A DNA stretch of 64,000 nt from Glomus cerebriforme (taxonomy: Eukaryota > Glomeromycota > Glomeromycetes > Glomerales > Glomeraceae). The notes under the pieces are model-generated. The model saw only the letters and a list, made by a program, of their open reading frames with translations. It had not been told where the DNA came from and ran no database searches. The stretch's first letter is position 1. Every line of letters begins with the position of its first letter. Shown here one piece after another: positions 54,870 through 64,000 of this stretch. The stretch spans positions 1 through 64,000 of the forward strand of contig QKYT01000659.1 of the NCBI GenBank assembly GCA_003550305.1, in the 5' to 3' direction. A program made the position numbers and the translations under genes.

Positions 54870-56696
54870 TTAATTTTCATATTCTGTAATCAATTCACCA
54901 CTTCTACTTATACTTTCAAAGACGATCAAAGCTCTTCTAAGTCCTTCATCCGATACTTTGGTTCTTCTTGCCAAAATCAATTTTTTTAAAGTTCCCAAAT
55001 TTACCGCATATTGTGTAATCAAACAAAGATATTCGTCATCAATACAGTTACTTCTCGGAAATTGTAAGATTTCCAATGGAGCTCTGCAATTTCCAAGTAA
55101 CCAATGTATCACCATTAACCAAAAAGTTCCTTCAATAACAACCATCAAATTCTTTAATTTTATTGGAAATGTTCGAGATATACATTTCCAAAATTGTTCA
55201 TCATCCATCAATTCCGTTCCTATTGATATATGAAGTTGTTGAAGATGATGACAAGTATTTAAAAGTATAAAAAATTGAGGAAGAATTTCTCTACTTATAT
55301 GAGTTTCTATTTTAACTAAATATGGACATGTCAAAGAAATTGTTGATAGGACGGATGATGGTGGAAAATCGCCCACTCCTCTGGCTATTAATCCTAAAGG
55401 TCTTCTCACATTCCATACTTTTCTTCCTAATCTGATATCTCTTAACGAACCACAAGTATTTTGTATCATCCTCGCTAAAGGATGTTCGGATGAGGAGGAA
55501 ACCCGATTCGATGATGATATAGAAGGATTTCCTATTAAAGTAGTTCCTACTATATTACCCGTAATATGATTTCCCATAATGGGTACAACTGATGGTGGAG
55601 CAAGGATTGTTCTCAAATCTCTAAATCCAATACTTTTTCTGAACACAAATTTTTTTAATTTTCTAAAAGTAGCAAAAGCCAAAGGTTCAACAATATCATC
55701 GTTTAATCCTAAACACCTTTCAAACACCAAAGTTTGCAAATTTACACAAGCGGTCACAGGTGCTAAACTAATACTTACTCTAAAATCAGCTCCATTAAAT
55801 TCCAAATAACTTAATGAACTAGCTTGAGTGCGTAATCCTCCGATTAAAATGGGTAAACAATTAGATCCACCTCTTCGTAAGATTACACGACGTAATCCAT
55901 GTTGAGCTGTTAAGAGACTTAACATCATTTGAGGATCAGCGTGTCTCCTTTGCCATGATGAAAAACTTATTTCTAATGTATTGAGGTTTCGAGATGTTTC
56001 CGAAAGTACTTGCATGATTTTTCCATCTGTCGCATCTCCTCCATATTCGAACTTTTTTAAATATACTAAACAATTATTTGCTCCAGGATAATTCGGAATT
56101 TGTAATAAATCATCAAACCCATAAGCACTACGAAATTCCTCAAAACTTGTTGGTGTGTATTGAATATCTCCAGGATGATGTGACCAAAACCTTCTATCAA
56201 TTAAACCAACCAATCTTTGCGTATTCAACGAAAGAGATTCAAGTACTCGAGTTTTCGAAAAAAAGAGTTTAACGAGTTCGTTAACAACTAACTTGACAAT
56301 ACGTAGATCGTCGAACATTTCAACGGCACATCTGATTTGTCGACCTTTTTCGTATCCTTCTTGTAACCATGCTGATGTTGATTCATATAAATCATCAAAC
56401 CTAAATCCACGAATAAAAGATGGATAATCGAAAATTCTAGTTGAATTATTAAGTGGAATATTAATCCCTTCAGATAATAAATAATTTTTAACTATAGGAG
56501 AAAAAGATGAAGTATAGATTTCGATGATATCTGCACTAGGCTTTTTAACTAGTTGGAAAGGTCGTTTCCATAGGAATTTTATTACACTAATACACCAAGA
56601 TCTGTTTACTAAAAGACAAGAATGTAAAGTAGATTTTTCATATTCTAAAATGTGAAATATTTCTTCCAAACATTCTCGCGGTAAACGATTTGCCAT
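54870..56696 (-). CDS. F-box protein with leucine-rich-repeat-like C-terminus
   Basis: Intact single exon, 608 residues from ATG 56696. The F-box is at residues ~3-47 (LPRECLEEIFHILEYEKSTL, SCLLVNRSWCISVIKFLWKR). The rest consists of loosely repeating leucine-rich segments (LNTLEISFSSW, SLSYLEFNGADFRV, NLQTLVFERCLGL, CHHLQQLHISIGTEL, NLGTLKKLILARR). F-box proteins link substrates to the SCF ubiquitin ligase through Skp1, and the LRR-like part would choose the substrate. F-box genes are very numerous in arbuscular mycorrhizal fungi. The substrate is unknown and no lesions are seen. Confidence 0.88.
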   Translation of the reverse strand: MANRLPRECLEEIFHILEYEKSTLHSCLLVNRSWCISVIKFLWKRPFQLVKKPSADIIEIYTSSFSPIVKNYLLSEGINIPLNNSTRIFDYPSFIRGFRFDDLYESTSAWLQEGYEKGRQIRCAVEMFDDLRIVKLVVNELVKLFFSKTRVLESLSLNTQRLVGLIDRRFWSHHPGDIQYTPTSFEEFRSAYGFDDLLQIPNYPGANNCLVYLKKFEYGGDATDGKIMQVLSETSRNLNTLEISFSSWQRRHADPQMMLSLLTAQHGLRRVILRRGGSNCLPILIGGLRTQASSLSYLEFNGADFRVSISLAPVTACVNLQTLVFERCLGLNDDIVEPLAFATFRKLKKFVFRKSIGFRDLRTILAPPSVVPIMGNHITGNIVGTTLIGNPSISSSNRVSSSSEHPLARMIQNTCGSLRDIRLGRKVWNVRRPLGLIARGVGDFPPSSVLSTISLTCPYLVKIETHISREILPQFFILLNTCHHLQQLHISIGTELMDDEQFWKCISRTFPIKLKNLMVVIEGTFWLMVIHWLLGNCRAPLEILQFPRSNCIDDEYLCLITQYAVNLGTLKKLILARRTKVSDEGLRRALIVFESISRSGELITEYEN

Positions 56697-58512
56697 AATG
56701 AAGGAGAAAAAAGAACTCTTTTACAAAAATTCACAAAATATATAAAATAAAAATTAATTGTTAAATTATAGATTATATCATAATAAGTGAAAAAATGGTA
56801 ATATATAAATTCACTTACAAATTATAACGTAGATGTTTAGTTTTTTCAATTAGTGAATTTGATGAATTTAAATAATTGTCTCTTTGGTACTTGGAATTTA
56901 AATCAATATAATAAATTTATGCGATCAATAAATAAAGTGTTTATATGGGGAATAAAAAATATTGTAAATATTTTGCGAATAATAATATTTAAAAATTAAT
57001 TATCACAAAAATAATCTATTAGTGATTTTGTTAAAAATAAGTTTGTTAATACATAAACGAAATAAAAGTTTCAAAATGAGGGAAACTTTTCGAGGAGAAA
57101 AAAAGTATATTCTTTTTTTCAAATGCGGAAAATTTTCAAAATTCCCTTTATTAGTTATAAAAGCAATACTGTTATTTAGCTATTTAGCCAACAGCCACTT
57201 GCGTAGTTTGTACAATATTAAAATTAGAATTATTGGGGCAATCATGATGATCTCTTATGGTCTTAATCTAAAAACGGCTATAATTCGAATTATAAAACTA
57301 AGGACCGTAAAAAAAGTTTGAATATAATTGGCTATCACAGTTCACAGTGGCTAACTATTATTGAATATCTTTTTCTCATAATTGTGTATTGTCTTTTCTT
57401 GAATTGATAAAGTCTATTTGGAATAAACATTTTTTTATAATTTCATGTACATTTTCTTGTGCAAATTATTTTCTTAAAGATTTATTTATCTGCAAAAAGT
57501 ATCATAAAGTTAATAAACTGACACATCTTTTCCTGGTTCAAAGACCCGTTTATCAGGTATTCATAATCTCATTGCTTAGCTACATTAGTGTATAAAGTGC
57601 TTGTAAATTGTGTGTTTTACGTCTTTATGTATTTATGTATTATAACGCAGATATTAGTTAAAATTATGTTGCTTTTTGCTTCAGTAGGGTAAACTTGGAA
57701 GTACTGGGACAAAAATTCCAAATAGTGTATACTAATATCTGAGTGCCTTCTTGCCATTTCCTAATATACAAATTTTATGGATTTCTTATTAAGTACCCAA
57801 ACACTTTGCAATACCAGAAACCATATTGAGAATTCAATATAGAATTCAAGATTAAAACAAGACTGGGTTCAATTCCTGATATACAAAATTTCTGCTATTT
57901 TATTTAGCTTGGAAATAAGCCTTAGAATAGCAAGATTTAAACTACTTGATATACCATTTTAACTCAAATTTAATCATATTTAGGATATCAAAAAAATATA
58001 CCATTCTATTTTGCCTTTAGGACTAGCAAGAGCTCAAAGGATATGAAATGTAAGAAGAATCTTCAAAGTTCCCAATGCAAACCCAATTTGTATAGTAACA
58101 TATTATGCTATACTGCTTGCTTTAGAAATGAATAAAGAGTACTAAGGACTGAAGTGTTCAAGTATGCTCTTTGCGAGTCTGTGTAAGCTTAATATTTATA
58201 CTATATTTTTATATTATCCTAGAATTAATTCTAGAAGTGATTCAAAGACATAAATAAAATCCCTTTTAAGTTTCATTTCTTTAAAGTAAAACTTAAAAGA
58301 TTCAAATACCAAATTCATGATTTAAAAGTTATTGAATTAATTTTAGCATACCAAAAAAAATTAATATACAGGAAACCATTTTATAGCCATATTTTTTACG
58401 CAAATATAAGGACATTAAGTCTCATCTCTAGATATAAAAATGTTAAATCTCACCTTTAAGTCTCACCTTTAAAAGTTACCAAATTTATAAATCAAATAAT
58501 TAAAGGGTTTTT
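56697..58512. other. Non-coding, AT-rich, decayed repeat DNA
   Basis: The promoter side of the F-box gene, followed by degenerate sequence. Frames at 57022-57595 have random composition. From about 57700 to 58480, short words (ATATACCATT, GATATACAAAATTT) recur irregularly. No gene is supported. Confidence 0.4.
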
Positions 58513-58708
58513 ATTTTCTGTACATCCGCACAGATTGCATCATGTGATATATAATGATGACAAATAGGATTTTCACACCAAAAAAAAACTAAGTTCAAAA
58601 AATAAGCGGTAAAAATTAAACATGGTAAGTGTGACATAGGGTGACACCTAATCCTAACCTAACCCTAACTCCACTGGGGGGATGCATTCTGTGCGGAGTG
58701 CATAAAAT
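58513..58708. mobile_element. MITE, ~196 bp, imperfect inverted termini
   Basis: ATTTT-TG-AC--CCGCACAG near 58513 and its complement ending at 58708 form ~28-bp arms with a few mismatches, continuing into TGCATC. The interior (ATGACAAATAG, GTGTGAC...GGGTGACA) aligns with the interior of the 6526-6914 MITE. It also contains telomere-like CCTAATCCTAACCTAACCCT at about 58648. Confidence 0.65.
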
Positions 58709-60640
58709 ACAAATTCCTATAATTAAATATCAAATTCTAGCATATCACTATTTTTTTGATATAGAAAATCATTTTGAAGCTATTTTTTTTGCATAATATT
58801 AGAACAAAAAAAATACATAAGTCTCACTACTAAGTCTTACTATCTTTTTTCTCATATTCATTCAAAAAAAGTTAACCTATTAGAATATGTTATTTTTATC
58901 TAGATAAGCTATTAGGATTTGCTATTAGAATAGGTTATTTTCTGCAGATTAATAGATTAAGGGAGAATCTCACCTTAGAAGTATATATGTTAAGTCTTAT
59001 CTCTAAAATATATAAATTAAGTATTATCTTGAAAATTAACCTCTTTATTATACAGATCAAATATTAGAGCTTTATCCTAAAGCCTATTAACATACTGAAT
59101 CATATAATAATCTTTAATATATAATTGGTAATTATCATAAGTTTTTTTTCTCATAAATTTGAAAAAAGAAACCTATTAAAATAGATTATCAGGATGGGTT
59201 ATTTCCTGCAGATCAAAAATTAAAGGAATGTATAATTTGAAAATAAAAATTAATAATTAAATAAAAAAGTATTATAATTAATTATATTAAATTGAATAAA
59301 AGTTTATATATATATTAAAGTGAGACTTATTGATCATATATTTAGATCAGATAAGAAAAATACTTCTTGTGTTTGCTGTAAATATAAATTTAACAAAATC
59401 TAAACTTTATCAGCATTATAAAAGTAATAAAAACTAATATACTAATAATTAAAATCTCATAACTTTTAATTCATAAACTCAAATAAGGAATTCTAATACC
59501 TGCATCTTATACATGAGAAAGAAATTGAAGAAAAGAAATTTTAAAAAGAAAAGCTTCTTCATTACAAAAAGTATCTGAACCTGAGTAAAAAGTTCTAATA
59601 TATGAAAAAGTTTCTACATATAGGTTAAAAACTAAGTGCTTAAAAAAGAGAATTCCAAAGCTATAGATGCCATCCAAATTATTTTGGGATGTCATAAATA
59701 TAATTTGAAATGTACAAATTCATTTAGTTTATATATAATTTATTAAGTAAAGTGCCAAAATAATTTGGGATGCCAAAAATAATTTGGGATTTTACTATAT
59801 GTTCAAATTGATTTTGGGATTTGGGTGATATCTATACCCAAAGCAGGACCTGACTTAACAATCCAAACATATAGAGAAGAGATTACCCTAATTCCTAAAT
59901 CTTCTGAATGAAAGGAGAAAGATAAGCTTGCTGAATAGATAGACAATTATACTCTTCTTAAGAAATTGGGTATGATAAAAGAAACAGAAGCAGTAATTAA
60001 GGCAGAATTATTTGGAAAATTAAAAAGAATTAGAAAATCAGAAATGCATATGCTAGAAGAAAATACACATTTTAAGAAAGTACATGTAGAAGATTTAAAA
60101 AGGCTATATAGAAATCTGTCCTCATTAAGTAAATAGAAAACTATATAGTTCCTAAAATATTAAGCTTATAACTTCTGTTTAAGAAGAAATTACAAGAGTT
60201 TTTCAAATAGAACTTAAAAAAAAGAATTAGATAAAAACTGAATTAGTCATTTATTGTAAATATTATAAAAGAAAAGAGGATAAAATTACTAAAGAAATAA
60301 TATATATTTTTGCAGAAAAATATCATAGAAAAGAAATGTGACTTATTCTTTTAGAAGAAGATATAGAAGAGCATTTAACTCATTCTAAAATAAAGTTGCC
60401 TGTCTAAACCTCTTCAAAATCCTATGATTAGTTTTGTCAAAATTTTACTATAGATTTATTATAGTTTTGGTAAAGTTTTGGCAGTTTTGCCAATTATAAT
60501 AGGTTTCAGCAGTTTCACTTTTCTCCAGAGTTTCACCAGTTTTTTAATATAACTTTAATATAGTTTTGGCTGAATTTCACTTTTTGGCAAAACGTCATCT
60601 TGCCTAAACCCCTAGGTTTTAGCAAGCAACCTTACTTTAA
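58709..60640. other. Decayed repeat DNA upstream of the polymerase remnant
   Basis: Repeated AATAATTTGGGATGCCAAAA words with an inverted partner occur at 59660-59830. From about 59870 to 60130 a plus-strand stretch has protein-like composition (KKLGMIKETEAVIKAELFGK, KVHVEDLKRLYRNL) with in-frame stops, possibly an upstream part of the element below. TTTTGGCAGTTTTGCC-type palindromic words lie at 60460-60600. Confidence 0.4.
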
Positions 60641-60649
60641 GGTATATTG

Positions 60650-63600
60650 AAAGCATACTTTGCTTATCAGAATGAACATATAGAACATTTTGAAAGAATA
60701 TTTTGAGCAAAGAAGCTCAAACCATATCTGAAAAAGGTTAAGCTAAATGGTATTCCTATACCTATACCAGTTTATATATATTTAATAAGATTGAGGAGAT
60801 GAATCCTAATATCTCTATCAATATATATCTGAGAGTAAAAAAAAAATTAGCTACTTCTAAACCCGTAGTTGCTAATAAAAATTTTTATATTTCAAATTCA
60901 TGTAAAATAAAAAATTGTAAACATAATAATCCAAATAATTATCATAAAAAAAATATTATGTAATTCATCTTATGATTCTTATAGATGTTAATAAGTCTGA
61001 GAAAATAGTAAGTACAGGTAAAAAAACTATTTTTTCTGGATCAAGAAGCCAAATGGATTAATTTATAAAAATACTGCATATTATAATGAAAACTGAAAAG
61101 CATCTTTGCAACTGATACTTCTAAAACTTTTCTTTAGAAAAATTCCTAGTTCATCATCAGAAATGGTGTTTCAGATTAGATAAAGCTTCTTAAAAAGTCA
61201 CTCTATCTGTGAAAGAAGTTAATAATTTTGAGAAGTTCAAGAATTATGCCCAAATAATCAATACCTTATGTATTATTATAGCTGACTTTGAAACTGATAA
61301 TAGGAAATATGATAAAAGATATAGAAGACAAATGCACAAGTTTGCTAAGCAGAAAACCAACAGTTTCTGCTATTTAATCTATTGGATTGATACTGAAGAT
61401 GTATGGAATTCTTTTCTATACTGGGGAGAAAATACTATACAGAAATTTATTTGAAGAATAAATAAGAAATTAGTTTGAATTAATGAGATCTTAGTAGTTA
61501 AGGCAGAGTATATTGTAACAGATGAGAATAAAAAACAATTCGCTAAGACAGATAACTGTTGGACCTGTAAAGACAAATTTGCTATGGATAGAGATAAAGT
61601 AAAATGCTTAGAAAATAAAGCATCATGGTTCAATAATAAGCTAAAAAATATAGCAAAAGATTCAAAAAACTATAAGGCCTTAATAATACAAATTCTCAAA
61701 ATAGCTAAAGCAATTAATTAAGCAGAATTTATGAATAATAAGATTTGGAAATACTGTCATATTACAGGTAAGTTTCGAGAGACATTTCACAATGTTTATA
61801 ATCTTAAACTCTAAATCAAACTTTAAAAAACACCTATTTCAGTAGTTTTTCATAACTTTTAGAATTATGTCTCTTACTTGATTTGTAAATCTGTTAGATA
61901 ATATGTTAATACACATTAAATCAAAATCATAGTTGAAATATTTGAATAATATAAGTTTATAAAGATAGATTAGCTTAAGTATATAGATAACATGCAATTT
62001 ATATTATAAATAACAGTTTGGCTAATATTACAAAAAATTTGGATAATGACCATCCAATCACAATTCAATACTTTAAAGACTTCTCTTCTGAACAAATTTT
62101 TTTAGCATATCATAAAGGAATTTATCTTTATGATTACATCAATTCTCATGATAGGTTTAAGAAAATGGAACTTCCTTTATTTTATAAATTTTATAGTACT
62201 CTTAAAGATAAAATTACACAAGATAACTACCAACATATCCAGAAAGTATAGAATACTTTTGGTTGTAAAAATCTAGAGGAGTACCATAATCTTTATCTTA
62301 AAATCAATATACTTAGTCTTGCAGATATCTGGATCAAATTTCAGAAGACATATATAAAATATTATAAGTTTGATCTTAATTATTACAGTATGTCTTTACA
62401 CTGGTTTTATTCTAGAATACTATACTTAAGATGATAAGGGTAAGCATTAAACTCTTCATAGAAATAGCTATGTATGACTTCATTGAAAAAGCTAAACATG
62501 AGAATATATCTATGGTCTGTAAACAATACTTTAAAGCCAATAATTCTAAGATAAGTAAAACATTTAACTCATCCAAACTTACATTGTGGATTTTATATAT
62601 AAACATAACAAATCTTTATAGTTAGGCAATAAGTTAGTTCTTATCTATTGGAAATTACCAATAGAAAGCAAGCCAGAAGTATTTATTTAAAAACTCAGCT
62701 ATGCAAAAATAATATCTTGAATATATTTTTAAAGCTAGTAAAACAAATACTGCATGTGAGTATTTTCTAAATATTAAGACCTATTTTTTTATAAAGATCC
62801 ATAATTATTTAAGGAATCTGTTTCCAACTTTAAAAAATATTGCAGTAAAAAAGAATTGGTTATATTTTTATAATGCTGAACTTGTGAAGAAATTAAATAG
62901 TAAATGCTTTTTTTGCTACAAAAAAATTAGGTTTGCATCTTGAACTATAAAAGAATTATGTTATTCACTATTAAGAGTTTTAATACTATGTGAAATTAGG
63001 CATGATAGTAGTTGAAGTTTCAAAAATTCCTTCATTCAACTAAACTAATTAGCTTGTACTATATATTGCATTTAATACAAAAAAATGTTAAGAGATTAAG
63101 AATGCTTTTGAAAAAGACTTCTTTAAACTCATGAACAATTTAGTATATAGCAAAACTATGGAAAATATTCAAAAATATTAGAATGTTAAGCTAATGAAGA
63201 TGAATAATGAATGGAATAAAAAAGTATTCTTGAAAAAGGTTTGCAAATCCTCTTTTAAATATGAAAGATAATTTGATAATATACTTATAGGGATACATAT
63301 AAAAAAGACAAATGTAACTCTTAATAAGCCTATTATAAGACTTTGAAATATATATGTAAAGATAGAGTGCACTATTGCATCACTATTATAGAAAAATTTT
63401 ATGAGGGTAGGTTAGGATTCGCATACAAAATGAGAAATTTTTAATCAAAGTTAAGTTATTAGAATGCATATTTTTAACAGATTTTCTTTTAAGTAGAAAA
63501 GTTAATTTGCATATTTTTAGTATAATTTGCAGTTCATATATATTATATATGTAATTTCAAATATAAACATTTTGATAAGTTTTCCATTACTTAGAAATTA

Positions 63601-64000
63601 TATATTTGTTATAAATGATGAAACAATATAATAAAATTACTATAAAAATTTTTTTATTAATATTTTTTTAAACAAATATTATTTGCGAAAAAATAAACAA
63701 TAAGCAAATCATATGATTAAAGGTTAGGAGACCAGTTTGCTTATTTTTTTAATTATTCAGTATAAAGTGTTAATTTTGTATACTAATCTTAATCATCTTA
63801 TAAAATACCTTTGCATACAGGCGGTATAACTATTAATAAAATCTTAAAAAATCATTTTACCTTACATATATATTTTGGGTCTTTCTATTATAGTTGAAGT
63901 ATCTGTTTTGGATCTTAGCAAACTTCACATATATGAATTCTGATATGAATATGTAAAGGGAAAATATGGTGATAAGATTCATCTTAACTATATCATAGAC
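60650..64000 (+). pseudogene. Endonuclease VII-like + DNA polymerase B gene of a second mobile element, decayed
   Basis: Read in order: LKPYLKKVKLNGIPIPIPV (about 60720-60770); CVIIADFE-like text, here CIIIADFETDNRKYDKRYRR (61250); a Cys pair CWTCKDKF with YCHITGKFRETFHN (about 61560-61795), matching a recombination endonuclease VII treble clef; exonuclease-like VVFHNF...; and polymerase-B text (62018 onward: FKDFSSEQIFLAYHKGIYLY, YLKINILSLADIW). Motif A reads LYINITNLYS, with Asn for the catalytic Asp. The region KKTNVTLNKPI lies at 63297, followed after an insertion by VSVLDLSK and YEYVKGKYGDKIHLN to the window edge. Many in-frame stops but few indels. PolB with this nuclease is known from Polinton-like and linear-plasmid-like elements. 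Clearly non-functional. Confidence 0.7.
63338..63884. mobile_element. 547-bp non-autonomous insertion with 8-bp target duplication (hAT-like)
   Basis: CTATTATA is present at 63330-63337 and 63885-63892. The ends AGACTTTGAAATATATATG and (inverted) AAGACCCAAAATATATATG form ~25-bp imperfect terminal repeats. Ignoring the insert and one duplication copy, the polymerase frame runs straight through. An 8-bp duplication is usual for hAT-type elements. There is no coding capacity. Confidence 0.7.

Noticed and set aside
57860..57890. GGTTCAATTCC resembles a tRNA/SINE B box
   Set aside because: No matching A box, cloverleaf or poly(A) end is found at the right distance.
1..64000. CRISPR arrays, rRNA or tRNA genes
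   Set aside because: No regularly spaced direct repeats with unique spacers and no recognisable rRNA or tRNA were found by eye. A tRNAscan/Infernal run would be decisive.

Overview
The window reads as nuclear DNA of an arbuscular mycorrhizal fungus (Glomeromycotina, Rhizophagus-like). It is very AT-rich, genes carry short AT-rich introns, and the host genes belong to families that are large in these fungi (multi-repeat Myb/SANT, BTB/KCTD, F-box). Several element-borne proteins also look like multicopy Rhizophagus families. That assignment rests on recall of family appearance and has not been checked by a search. I see no tRNA, rRNA or CRISPR array.

Layout. (1) 1-5.4 kb is a more GC-rich block holding a broken minus-strand gene whose pieces line up as zinc finger, family-B DNA polymerase, SF1/Pif1-like helicase and HNH nuclease, ending in degenerate CTAGTG repeats. 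(2) 5.4-9 kb is AT-rich repeat land with a 389-bp MITE that has perfect 26-bp inverted termini. (3) 8983-26404 is a 17.4-kb mobile element bounded by inverted repeats of about 600 bp, each tipped by a near-perfect hairpin palindrome. Inside are a broken primase (AEP)-D5/SF3 helicase gene, a Crinkler-type N-terminal domain, a retropepsin-like protein, Cys-rich and RING-like remnants, coiled-coil proteins, a SAM-like multi-exon pseudogene, a tandem gene-fragment duplication and one apparently intact two-exon gene. (4) 26.4-30.9 kb holds hairpins, a four-unit minisatellite, a Tc1/mariner remnant and a poly(A)-tailed retro-insert with a 17-bp target duplication. (5) 30.9-56.7 kb is the host gene island: a disordered Lys/Ser-rich protein, an 11-repeat Myb protein, an F-BAR/RhoGAP protein, two tandem KCTD-like BTB genes, an RGS-domain protein, a protein with two C-terminal membrane helices, an MFS drug/H+ antiporter and an F-box protein. 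(6) 56.7-64 kb is repeat-rich again, with a second MITE related to the first and a badly decayed plus-strand gene (endonuclease VII-like motif plus exonuclease/DNA polymerase B) that is split by a 547-bp insertion with an 8-bp target duplication and runs off the window.

Three unrelated DNA elements with their own replication enzymes (PolB-helicase-HNH, PrimPol-D5 helicase, EndoVII-PolB) therefore sit within 64 kb. In nearly all the decayed genes the reading frame is kept over long stretches while Gln, Arg or Trp positions have become stops. That pattern is expected from C-to-T transitions (5-methylcytosine deamination or a RIP-like process) rather than random indel decay. The host genes show no such damage.
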